From Clostridiales bacterium (GTDB taxonomy: Bacteria > Bacillota > Clostridia > Lachnospirales > Lachnospiraceae): a stretch of DNA of 64,000 bases. The position numbers were made by a program, and so were the translations under genes. Positions 1-7,962 of the stretch are shown here, piece by piece. The notes below the pieces were generated by a model. That model was not told where the DNA came from and did no database searches. It was given only the letters and a program-made list of their open reading frames with translations. The DNA lies in assembly GCA_021204025.1 (NCBI GenBank), contig JAJQAC010000028.1, positions 1-64,000 on the forward strand, written 5' to 3'. Position 1 is the first letter of the stretch. The number at the start of each line of letters is the position of its first letter.

Positions 1-11
1 AGATCTTCCCT

Positions 12-40
12 CCCCCTGCAGAGCAGGGGGTTTATTTTTA
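12..40 (+). terminator. Intrinsic terminator of a gene left of the window
   Basis: An 8-bp GC-rich stem (CCCCCTGC / GCAGGGGG) with a 3-base loop is followed on the + strand by a T-rich tail. It would end a rightward transcript from a gene outside the window that converges on the alcohol dehydrogenase gene. Confidence 0.7.
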
Positions 41-51
41 CTGTGACACAA

Positions 52-88
52 TAATTAACTCTAAAGTTAATTACTTTAGAGTTAATTA
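52..88. repeat. Perfect 15-bp AT-rich inverted repeat
   Basis: A 15-base arm (52-66) is repeated exactly in inverted form at 74-88 around a 7-base spacer. It begins six bases after the stop codon of the leftward alcohol dehydrogenase gene, so it may act as a 3' stem-loop for that transcript. It lacks a T tract, and the core CTCTAAAG/CTTTAGAG resembles operators of MerR-family regulators, so a protein-binding site is an alternative. Confidence 0.5.
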
Positions 89-94
89 CAGACT

Positions 95-1276
95 TTATCT
101 TGCCATCCGGTAAATCTCCACCATATCGTCCTCATCCAGCACCTTCGCAGATCCCTTCGGACCGCCGCAGGCCGCGATACAGCGGCGCGCCATATCCCGG
201 ATATCTTCCTCGGTCGGCGTGATTCCCAGCTCCGCGAAGGAAGTCGGCATATGGATCTTACGATAGAAATCCTCCATCGCCTCGATGCCCTTCACCGCGG
301 TCTCTTCATCACTTCCTTCCACGGCAACACCCATCACATTGACCGCAAAACGCACAAAACGCGGCAGACAGTCCTTATATACATATCGCGCCCAGCTGCC
401 CCAGATCGCCGCGAGTCCTGCGCCGTGAGTCACATCGTATTTGCCGCCCATCTCGTGCTCCAACATATGAGTTGCAAAATCACCGCCGTCTGTCCCGCAT
501 CCGGTCAGACCATTATGAGAAAGGCTGGACGCCCACATTACTTCCGCGCGCGCCTCATAATTCTTCGGATTGTCCCGCAGGATAAGCGCGTTTGCGATAA
601 CCGTGCGCATCAGCCCCTCCGCGATACTGTCGGTAATCTCCATATTACCGCTGCTGGTAAAATAACGCTCCATCGTGTGCATCAGGATATCCGCACATCC
701 GCATGCCGTCTGATAATCCGGCAGCGTCTCCGTCAATTCCGGATTCATAATGGCAAACTTCGGTCTGGAAATATCGTCATTATAGGAACGCTTATCCGCC
801 GTATCCTTTTTACTGATCACGCAGCTGTTACTCATCTCACTTCCCGCCGCTGCGATCGTCAGAATCACGCCGACCGGCAGACACGCCTTTGCCCTGCGCT
901 CATGCGCGAATAACTCCCACACATCCCTGTCCGGCTCGCCCAGCCCGTAGGCAATCGCCTTCGCCGAGTCGATGACCGATCCGCCGCCGACTGCCAGGAT
1001 AAAGTCAACCCCATTCTCCTTCGCAATTTTAATTCCCTCATAGACCTTATCCAGGTGCGGGTTCGGCACTACGCCGCCCAGCTCGACATGTGGGATATCA
1101 GAATCATCCAACGTAGCTTTCACACGATCAAGCAGCCCGGAACGCAGCACACTTTTCCCACCGTAGTGGATCAGCACTTTTGTGCCTCCAAAAGACCTGA
1201 TCGCCTGACCGGCCTTCGCCTCGGTTCCTTTGCCGAAAATCACCTTTGTTGGGGTGTAATACGTAAAATTATACAT
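95..1276 (-). CDS. Iron-containing alcohol dehydrogenase (BDH/YqhD-like)
   Basis: Group III metal-dependent alcohol dehydrogenase of 393 residues, predicted to interconvert alcohols and aldehydes with NAD(P)H in the cytosol. The N-terminus (YYTPTKVIFGKG) and the nucleotide-binding GGGSVIDSAK (residues 97-106) are typical of the butanol dehydrogenase/YqhD branch. The metal ligands lie in the DILMHTMERY segment and in the HMLEHEMGGKYDVTHG segment. The start at 1276 is chosen because GGAGGAGC precedes it; a longer open frame to 1336 would overlap the upstream gene. It starts only 40 bases after the end of the leftward AAA-ATPase gene, so co-transcription is possible. The physiological substrate cannot be told from sequence. 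Confidence 0.93.
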   Translation of the reverse strand: MYNFTYYTPTKVIFGKGTEAKAGQAIRSFGGTKVLIHYGGKSVLRSGLLDRVKATLDDSDIPHVELGGVVPNPHLDKVYEGIKIAKENGVDFILAVGGGSVIDSAKAIAYGLGEPDRDVWELFAHERRAKACLPVGVILTIAAAGSEMSNSCVISKKDTADKRSYNDDISRPKFAIMNPELTETLPDYQTACGCADILMHTMERYFTSSGNMEITDSIAEGLMRTVIANALILRDNPKNYEARAEVMWASSLSHNGLTGCGTDGGDFATHMLEHEMGGKYDVTHGAGLAAIWGSWARYVYKDCLPRFVRFAVNVMGVAVEGSDEETAVKGIEAMEDFYRKIHMPTSFAELGITPTEEDIRDMARRCIAACGGPKGSAKVLDEDDMVEIYRMAR

Positions 1277-1316
1277 GTAATTGCTCCTCCTTAAATTTTT
1301 AATGTAATGACTTCGA

Positions 1317-2471
1317 TTACTGAATTTCCATGTCATGAGCGAACTGCGAGATCACTTCCATTATTTCTTTATTGGGAATACGAACCCTTCCATTCTCATA
1401 ATTTAAAAATCCATATACTACCATTGCCGAAAAAATCTCATCCCTTGTGCTCAGATGCATTGCCGTAGCAGCAAATTCCTCCACATTCGTCCTGACTGCT
1501 TCTCCCGACACCATCAAAGCAACATCTCGCTTAATCCCATCGATGTCATTGACGATATACGCGGATATCTCTGAATACGGCCCCGTCGTCGTCCAATAGC
1601 TGGACAGACAATTATTCGATAATGCAAGAACCACGGATCTCGGATTATACAGCCTCTTTCCCCCTGCTGTGTAATAACCATCATACCAGATTCTGAGATC
1701 CTCCCTTGAAATGACTGGCTCAGTCTCTTTTTTCCGGTATCTGGCATACAGCAGATCGACTTCCTCGTCTGAAAATCCAAAGTATTCACTGTACTTTGGC
1801 TGCACAGCCATCGTGTACTCCATAAAATGATTGATGCTGGAACCGCTTGAATATTTTGCAATCGGCAGCACACCGGTCATATATGTCAGCGAAACATATC
1901 CGGTTCCTTTGGTCAGCGATGCCAGAAAATTAATAAATTTCTCCCGATCATCCCTGGTTGTGTATTTTTTATGAAAGATACAATCCCACTCATCGAAAAC
2001 AAAGATAAAAGAAGTCCTCGTTTCTTCATGAATCATCCGCAATTCTTCAATCAGCGACGCGCCCTCCCAAAAATCCACATTTGGAAAAGCTTTATGCAAA
2101 TCTCTGCTCAGCATTTTTTCTATCCGACTGATAAAATCATCATAATTGCTGCTTGTATTCGCCGCCTCACTGAAATCAATATACACGACATCATGCTGAT
2201 TCAAATGGGTCTGATAATTGCTGTTATCAGCGATTTTCAAAGAACCAAAGATTCCACTGCCGTCTGAACCCCTGCTGAAAAACGCGCCAATCATCGCCGC
2301 CATCACGGACTTGCCAAATCGCCGCGGTCTTGTAATACAGATGTGATTATTTCCCTGCTCCACAAAAGGGATTAATTCGTTCAGGATTTCACTTTTGTCT
2401 ACAAAATATGGTTTTCTTACCTCACTTTCGTAGAGAGAAAATACTTTTGTGCTGTTTAAGTAATATCCCAT
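1317..2471 (-). CDS. AAA-ATPase-like protein, apparently lacking the C-terminal nuclease domain
   Basis: Protein of 384 residues beginning with the typical AAA-ATPase_like (PF09820) opening: an FVDKSEIL segment and a Walker A variant RPRRFGKSV at about residues 47-55, then FVFDEWD as the Walker B region. Relatives are usually about 500-570 residues and end in a PD-(D/E)XK (DUF1703) domain. Here the protein stops soon after the NREI-like segment (RIPNKEI), so the nuclease part is missing or reduced. These genes are common in accessory DNA of Clostridia and Bacteroidia; their function is not established. The start at 2471 is supported by an AGGAGGTG site just upstream. Truncation may mean a decayed gene. 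Confidence 0.8.
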   Translation of the reverse strand: MGYYLNSTKVFSLYESEVRKPYFVDKSEILNELIPFVEQGNNHICITRPRRFGKSVMAAMIGAFFSRGSDGSGIFGSLKIADNSNYQTHLNQHDVVYIDFSEAANTSSNYDDFISRIEKMLSRDLHKAFPNVDFWEGASLIEELRMIHEETRTSFIFVFDEWDCIFHKKYTTRDDREKFINFLASLTKGTGYVSLTYMTGVLPIAKYSSGSSINHFMEYTMAVQPKYSEYFGFSDEEVDLLYARYRKKETEPVISREDLRIWYDGYYTAGGKRLYNPRSVVLALSNNCLSSYWTTTGPYSEISAYIVNDIDGIKRDVALMVSGEAVRTNVEEFAATAMHLSTRDEIFSAMVVYGFLNYENGRVRIPNKEIMEVISQFAHDMEIQ

Positions 2472-3139
2472 ACGGTCACACCTCCTGAGTTTTCCGTCTG
2501 ATAGTATCCAAAATACCTTGGAAAAATTAGTTTTTCAAATTCTGTTTTCATTCTATCATACTTATTTCATTTTTAACAGCACCATTCTCATCATCATCTC
2601 TTATTCGATTGTCAAAACTTTACCCTACATAATTTATTACACAAATATCTTAAAAAGCCGTGATATTTATTGCAGTTTTTTATAACTTTGTTATAATATT
2701 AGCATACAAATTTTATTATTTGCGTGTAGATAGTAGGTGTAGAATTGCACAAACCACAAATTATAAACGATGTTTTCGATCATGTTGAATGTATTACCAA
2801 AACATCTGAATTTACAACTTACGGACTGAACCACACTGATGTTTACCTTGCCAATAAGTTTGATTAAACGGTGGCTTACTGACCAAATCGCTAAAAAGGG
2901 AATTGTAAACATGGCTTCACTATCGCACAATCTAGACAGATAATTAGTTTTGACAACAATAATGCCATGCAAAAATATAGAAAACATTTCATCGTAAGAT
3001 TGATGCAATTGATTTTGAAACTATACCAAAAACGATTAAAATATTTCTCACAAAACCTTTTTAACCATAACACAGAAAACAAAATCACCAATTAAATGGT
3101 CGGCTACAACTAACACTTGGAATTAAGGAGAAAAAAAGG
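2472..3139 (+). other. AT-rich 668-base intergenic region with promoter and degraded coding traces
   Basis: The stretch lies between the leftward ATPase gene and the rightward restriction operon. A promoter is visible at 2670-2697. Downstream of it, a short open frame at 2730-2867 reads with ordinary amino-acid composition (ending TDVYLANKFD and a stop), and another protein-like stretch (KIDAIDFETIPKTIKIF) lies around 2990-3060 in a different frame with stops between. This pattern suggests a decayed gene once at the head of the operon. I cannot name its family. Confidence 0.45.
2670..2697 (+). promoter_or_regulatory. Candidate promoter of the restriction island
   Basis: TTGCAG and TATAAT are separated by 16 bases on the + strand. 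It is the best sigma-A-type match upstream of the methylase gene, though about 440 bases away, so the transcript would have a long leader carrying the degraded coding traces. Confidence 0.5.
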
Positions 3140-4960
3140 ATGATAAGAACAGACATGATTTCAACTGTTGGTCGAGAATACCTTACTAGCAATATTGAAA
3201 ACGATGAATATAGCTACCCAAAAGCTTTTTCATCTCAATCTTTAACGTTCAATCCTGTTCGAAACAAAGCAGGACGAGCCTATGAGAAAATAGATATTCG
3301 TTTTGTAAAAGACGACATTTCTGTGCTTATTGAAACCAAGCAGAAATTTACAAAAACTGATGAAGAGCAACTCTCAGCATATGTCGAATACGAAAAGGCG
3401 TTAAACGGAAATAAAACAATTGCCATCTTGGCAAATACCGTAAACGATGCAGTGAGAGTATGGCGCGGCGTTGTTTCTGATAGCGACCTAATGCCAAAGG
3501 AAACCGCCTTGCGTACCATGGATGAATACGTAGACTTTTATACATCCAAAATCAATAACAAAGAAAAGGTGATGCAAAACACTTACAAACTCAATGAATT
3601 GCTTCATCGCCATAGCATTCCTGAAAAATTAAGAAGTCAATTTGTGGGGACTTGCTTACTGGCTCTGAAAAATGGTTTAAATTTTTCAGTTTCATCTTTA
3701 ACCGCAGCACAGATCAGAGCAAGAATAAAAGAAATCCTCGAGAATTTGCTGAACTCCGATATTAACAAAGCTGAAAAATTAGCACTTTTAAATCGTAACG
3801 TTTTGGGGGATCAATATATCCGTCAACTTAAAATTGATGCATTTCGAGAAATTCTGAATTTTATTCAGGATAATATACTGCCGTTTATCAATGACAAAAG
3901 CACGTCCGGACAGGATTTATTGAACTTGTTTTTTGTGACCTTTAATAAATATGTGGGAAAATCTGACAAAAACCAAGCGTTTACACCTGACCACATTACA
4001 GATTTTATGGCAAAAATTACAGGTATAAACAAGCATTCCGTTGTATTGGATCCCTGCTGTGGTAGTGGTTCATTCCTCGTGAGAGCAATGACTCAGGCAC
4101 TTGACGATTGTGCGACCGCTACCGAACAAGAGAATGTTAAAAAACATCAGATTTTTGGCATAGAATATGATGAAAATATCTATGGACTTGCAACTACCAA
4201 CATGTTGATTCACTCTGACGGGAACTCAAACATTCGCCAGGGAAGCTGTTTTACACTTGCTGATTGGATAAAGGAAGCAAAACCTAATGTAATTTTAATG
4301 AACCCACCTTACAACGGTCAGCGAATTCATCTGCCAAAAACCTATGTTGATACTTGGGCAAAGGATAAAAAGGAAGATCCGTCTAAGGGGTTATATTTCG
4401 TTAAATATATTGCCGATACCCTTAATTCAGTAAACCAACAGGCAAAATTAGCAGTATTGCTCCCTGTCGCCTGTGCCATCGGAACAAGCGGAGAAATCGC
4501 CCGACTGAAAAAGGAATTATTGCAGGAGAATACACTTGATGCTGTATTTACTCTACCAAACGAAATCTTTTATCCTGGTGCAAGCGCCTCTGCCTGTTGT
4601 ATGGTTTTTAAAATTGGCACAAAACATTCTGATATATCAAATCCTGATACGTTCTTTGGATACTGTAAAGATGACGGTTTCAAAAAGAAAAAGAATATTG
4701 GACGAGTGGAACAAATTGATACTACCACCGGTCAGAGTAAATGGATACAAATCGAACAGCAATGGATTGATCTATATCGTAATCGCCATGCTGTAGATGG
4801 ACTTTCAGCTACTCATAAGGTCACCGGTGAACATGAATGGCTTTGCGAAGCGTATATGAAAACAGATTATACAAAACTTACTGACCAGGATTTTCAGCAG
4901 ACAATCAATGATTATCTTGCTTATCTCGTTAAGGAAGGCTATGTCTATGAAGCTAACTGA
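3140..4960 (+). CDS. BcgI-like type IIB restriction enzyme: fused nuclease and N6-adenine methylase subunit
   Basis: A 606-residue protein combining two activities. The N-terminal part holds a PD-(D/E)XK-type nuclease signature, D52 followed by E65-T-K67. The central part is an N6-adenine methylase with the SAM-binding motif DPCCGSGSF (about residues 305-313) and the catalytic NPPY (about 388-391). This architecture and size match BcgI subunit A (nuclease plus methylase, roughly 640 residues) and not a plain HsdM; the next gene matches subunit B in size. Enzymes of this type methylate adenine and cut DNA on both sides of the recognition site. The start at 3140 follows AAGGAG. Base composition is clearly AT-richer than the genes right of 8 kb, consistent with horizontal transfer. 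Assignment to type IIB is inferred. Confidence 0.85.
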   Translation: MIRTDMISTVGREYLTSNIENDEYSYPKAFSSQSLTFNPVRNKAGRAYEKIDIRFVKDDISVLIETKQKFTKTDEEQLSAYVEYEKALNGNKTIAILANTVNDAVRVWRGVVSDSDLMPKETALRTMDEYVDFYTSKINNKEKVMQNTYKLNELLHRHSIPEKLRSQFVGTCLLALKNGLNFSVSSLTAAQIRARIKEILENLLNSDINKAEKLALLNRNVLGDQYIRQLKIDAFREILNFIQDNILPFINDKSTSGQDLLNLFFVTFNKYVGKSDKNQAFTPDHITDFMAKITGINKHSVVLDPCCGSGSFLVRAMTQALDDCATATEQENVKKHQIFGIEYDENIYGLATTNMLIHSDGNSNIRQGSCFTLADWIKEAKPNVILMNPPYNGQRIHLPKTYVDTWAKDKKEDPSKGLYFVKYIADTLNSVNQQAKLAVLLPVACAIGTSGEIARLKKELLQENTLDAVFTLPNEIFYPGASASACCMVFKIGTKHSDISNPDTFFGYCKDDGFKKKKNIGRVEQIDTTTGQSKWIQIEQQWIDLYRNRHAVDGLSATHKVTGEHEWLCEAYMKTDYTKLTDQDFQQTINDYLAYLVKEGYVYEAN

Positions 4961-5969
4961 TGTAAAATGGCACTCATTTACAATTGGGGAGATTTTTAAT
5001 CTTTACAATGGTAAAGGAATCACCAAAGAAGAAATCGAATGTAACATCGGTGAACTACCGGCTATTCAGAGCGGAGAAGAAAACAATGGGTGTATTGGTA
5101 AAATTGATAGATCTTATTGTATTGAAATGGGTTATACATACACAGATGAGCCCTGTCTAACCGTTGCTCGGACTGGTTCGGCTGGCTTTGTAGCATATCA
5201 ACCAAATGGTTGCGTTGTTGGAGACTCCGCCAAGATCCTAATCTTAAAAGATGGCAATGCCAAAAAATCTTCTGTATATTTGTTTATGCGCACAATACTG
5301 ATGGCCAATCAATATAAATATACTTACGGTAGAAAGGTTACGGAACATAAGTATTTGTCAGAAATTATAATGCTTCCTGCAACCGCGGATAACAACCCTA
5401 ACTGGAAATTCATGGAGCAATATATTAAATCACTCAATCACAAGCCATTAGCAACATCAAATCGGGGGGGGTACGCATCACATACACTTGGAATTGAAAA
5501 TTGGAAAGAATTTCGTATAGGAGATTTGTTTGACGTAAAAAAGGGCAAACGGCTCACCTTAGATGATCAAATCGATGGCGATACCCCCTATATCGGAGCT
5601 ATTGACTCTAATAATGGTGTGGCAAATTATATAGGGCAAATTGCCATTCATGATGGAAACACAATCTCACTGAGTTACAATGGCTCTGTGGGAGAGGCTT
5701 TCTATCAGCCAAAACCTTTCTGGGCAACTGACGACGTAAATGTACTTTATTTCAAAGACAATAATAACATTACTTTCAATAAATATATCGCCTTATTCTT
5801 TTGCACAATTCTTCGTCAAGAAAAATACCGATATTCCTATGGAAGAAAATGGGTGCTTGAAAGCATGCGCTCTACAACAATTAAATTGCCTGTAACCGCA
5901 GACATGAAACCTGATTATGATTTCATGGAAAACTATATAAAATCTCTGCCCTATGGCGACAGAATATAA
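4947..5969 (+). CDS. Restriction-modification specificity subunit with two target recognition domains
   Basis: A 340-residue HsdS/BcgB-like protein. Two related half-repeats are visible: WHSFTIGEIFNLYNGKGI near the start and WKEFRIGDLFDVKKGKRL near residue 185. Each opens a target recognition domain, and each half ends with a Y-S/T-YGRK segment (YKYTYGRKVTEHKYL, YRYSYGRKWVLES). Two domains specify a bipartite DNA site. The length is nearly the same as BcgI subunit B (341). The start at 4947 is preferred over 4941 because AAGGAAGG lies 8 bases upstream; the gene overlaps the methylase by 14 bases, implying translational coupling. A run of eight G at 5464-5471 could be a slippage site altering the second domain. 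Confidence 0.88.
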   Translation: MKLTDVKWHSFTIGEIFNLYNGKGITKEEIECNIGELPAIQSGEENNGCIGKIDRSYCIEMGYTYTDEPCLTVARTGSAGFVAYQPNGCVVGDSAKILILKDGNAKKSSVYLFMRTILMANQYKYTYGRKVTEHKYLSEIIMLPATADNNPNWKFMEQYIKSLNHKPLATSNRGGYASHTLGIENWKEFRIGDLFDVKKGKRLTLDDQIDGDTPYIGAIDSNNGVANYIGQIAIHDGNTISLSYNGSVGEAFYQPKPFWATDDVNVLYFKDNNNITFNKYIALFFCTILRQEKYRYSYGRKWVLESMRSTTIKLPVTADMKPDYDFMENYIKSLPYGDRI

Positions 5970-5982
5970 AGGAGAAAGAGTC

Positions 5983-7134
5983 ATGAAAAAGAAATTTCAT
6001 AATTCACAAGATGAACGATTTGATATCGACGAGCAGGAAACCGAAATCCTGCAGCTTGCAGAAAACACTAATATCGATCAGGATCAAAAAGAACCTATCG
6101 CAAACGAATTTGTGCAAAAAAGAGCTTTATTGGAAAAGACAAAGATTGTCAGACAAACGTGGTCAATTTCCGAAATCTATCAAAAAATCAAAGAAAAAAA
6201 ACTTATACTCGATCCTGATTATCAGCGAAATGATATTTGGCTTAACGACAAGAGAACCGCATTCATCGAATCCCTTTTTATGGGAATTATGATTCCACCT
6301 ATCTACGTGGTTGAAATTCCAAGCGAAGATATCCTAGAAGAGACAAAATATGAAGTAGTTGATGGGAAACAACGATTAACCGCAATATTAGATTTTATAA
6401 AGGGAAACCTTAAACTTAATGAACGCAACCTGGAATACTATGCGGATACTTTTGGAGGAAAAACATTTACTGAAATCCGTGAAATTTCACCAGAGGAATC
6501 TTCCGAAATGCTGTCATCAATACTTGACATCTATGTTATAACTGCAAACTCTCCAGAGTTCACAAAATATGATATTTTTGCGCGACTAAACCGTGGTGCG
6601 GAAAAACTGAAAGTTAATGAAATAAGGAAGGCTATTTATAAATCTAAAGTTACAGGATGGATTACAGATTATATAAAAAATTATAATGAAGAAGAATATA
6701 CCTCTATTTTTTCCAAAAATGATATTCAACGGTATGAAGATTACGGCAGATTTTACCGGTCCTTAGCTTTCTACCTCCGTTCTGATAAAGATAAGGGGAT
6801 CGTTCAAGGATATAACTCCAGACCTCGTGACATGATCAATAATGTACTCCAGGAATTACAAAAGGGGAGCGTAAATATTAATAAGGACAATCTGGATTTG
6901 CTGCTGGCCAGAACTCTTGATCTAAAGAAACAGTTCATGGGAATACCAAATGCCGACTATATCATTGACTCAATTATCCCATTCATTACCGACAACCCGG
7001 ATCTAGACCTTAAAAAAGCAGAAATAGTCTTTTCTGACGAAAACGTCAAAAGAACCCTCGTTAAATCTCCAGCAACTACTCGTAATGTCAACGACCGACT
7101 TAATCTGGTTAAGAAACTAATGCTGGAGGAATGA
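5983..7134 (+). CDS. DUF262 (GmrSD N-terminal-like) protein
   Basis: A 383-residue DUF262 family protein. Seen: DPDYQRNDIWLNDKR and the LFMGIMIPPIYVVE segment, then the signature VDGKQRL (D127-G-K-Q-R131), matching the DGQQR motif that in GmrSD and SspE-like proteins belongs to a ParB/Srx-like NTP-binding fold; FARLNRGAEKLKVNEIR follows. DUF262 proteins commonly take part in defence against foreign DNA, often as nucleotide-dependent nucleases, but the DUF1524 HNH domain of full-length GmrSD is not visible here. GGAG lies 9 bases upstream of the start at 5983, 13 bases after the specificity subunit; the next gene starts immediately after. Its role with the restriction enzyme is inferred from position only. 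Confidence 0.85.
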   Translation: MKKKFHNSQDERFDIDEQETEILQLAENTNIDQDQKEPIANEFVQKRALLEKTKIVRQTWSISEIYQKIKEKKLILDPDYQRNDIWLNDKRTAFIESLFMGIMIPPIYVVEIPSEDILEETKYEVVDGKQRLTAILDFIKGNLKLNERNLEYYADTFGGKTFTEIREISPEESSEMLSSILDIYVITANSPEFTKYDIFARLNRGAEKLKVNEIRKAIYKSKVTGWITDYIKNYNEEEYTSIFSKNDIQRYEDYGRFYRSLAFYLRSDKDKGIVQGYNSRPRDMINNVLQELQKGSVNINKDNLDLLLARTLDLKKQFMGIPNADYIIDSIIPFITDNPDLDLKKAEIVFSDENVKRTLVKSPATTRNVNDRLNLVKKLMLEE

Positions 7135-7135
7135 A

Positions 7136-7768
7136 ATGGACAGTATAAAAAGAATTGATGCCACAACCGTATCGCTAGTATCGTTACAACTAAAAGCTCT
7201 CTTTGTATATGAATTTTTAAAAGAGTATAACGAACTGGAATTAACAATTCGAAATATTTTTGAGAAAAACTTATCCAGCCTCTCTTCGGATGTCATCCAA
7301 CAACTATATTTTTATTATGGAGGGAAAATTGGCAGTTACATCGAATATGAAACGCATTCAACAAAACTGAATACCTTAAGTTATAAATCAAAAGAAAACT
7401 TCAAAGGATTATCTATTAATCAAATTATAAAAATTTTTCAAAAAGATCCTAAGATTACGCCTTTTAATTTTTCAATCAACTCCATTCAATACTCCTTTCA
7501 AGCGTATTCATTTTATGATTGTATTACCCGATTGCTCAATATGCGTAACAAATTAGCTCATGAAGTTGTCAATTATAAATTTAACAATGACGATTTGATC
7601 GAAATGTTAACCCGAGAGCAAATTGCCAAAAAGCCGTTTAAGGCACTACAGAATTACGATATTCAAAAAACAGATGATATGACAATGTACATCGCCAGTA
7701 ACATAATATATATGCAATGTATATTGGAAAAACTGAATGAAACGGCGGAATTCTCTACTCAATTATGA
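7136..7768 (+). CDS. HEPN-domain protein (MAE_28990-like), probable RNase partner of DUF262
   Basis: A 210-residue, mostly alpha-helical protein with an RX4H motif, R137-N-K-L-A-H142, the catalytic signature of HEPN ribonucleases. HEPN proteins of the MAE_28990/MAE_18760 type are known neighbours of DUF262 genes, and the present gene begins one base after the DUF262 stop codon with GGAGG inside the DUF262 end, so the two are translationally coupled. By analogy the pair may be a sensor-effector or toxin-antitoxin unit in which HEPN cuts RNA. The exact HEPN subfamily is uncertain without a profile search. It is the last gene of the island; a strong stem-loop follows. Confidence 0.7.
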   Translation: MDSIKRIDATTVSLVSLQLKALFVYEFLKEYNELELTIRNIFEKNLSSLSSDVIQQLYFYYGGKIGSYIEYETHSTKLNTLSYKSKENFKGLSINQIIKIFQKDPKITPFNFSINSIQYSFQAYSFYDCITRLLNMRNKLAHEVVNYKFNNDDLIEMLTREQIAKKPFKALQNYDIQKTDDMTMYIASNIIYMQCILEKLNETAEFSTQL

Positions 7769-7782
7769 TAACTATAAATTTA

Positions 7783-7818
7783 CAGCGGTGACAAAAATTC
7801 TCCTCTCTGTCACCGCTG
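7783..7818. terminator. Stem-loop between convergent operons
   Basis: An exact 11-bp inverted repeat (CAGCGGTGACA at 7783-7793 and its complement at 7808-7818) stands 14 bases after the HEPN stop codon. No long T tract follows on either strand, but its place between converging genes suggests transcript 3'-end formation. Confidence 0.55.
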
Positions 7819-7962
7819 CCCCTATGCATAGATATATATACATCAACAATCTCTATTTTATATTACATAGTCAAACCACATGAACACATATTTCACTCAT
7901 AAGAGTTTTTCATCACTGTAACTTGCTGACTCTGCGCATATGCCCGCCATCAAATATTTCTC

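Noticed and set aside
251-913. Open frame of 220 codons on the + strand opposite the alcohol dehydrogenase
   Set aside because: Shadow of the real gene; arginine- and histidine-rich composition and no ribosome-binding site.
2691-3091. Minus-strand frames in the AT-rich gap
   Set aside because: Cys/Phe/Ile-rich translation typical of AT-rich non-coding DNA, no ribosome-binding site; the + strand has better coding traces.
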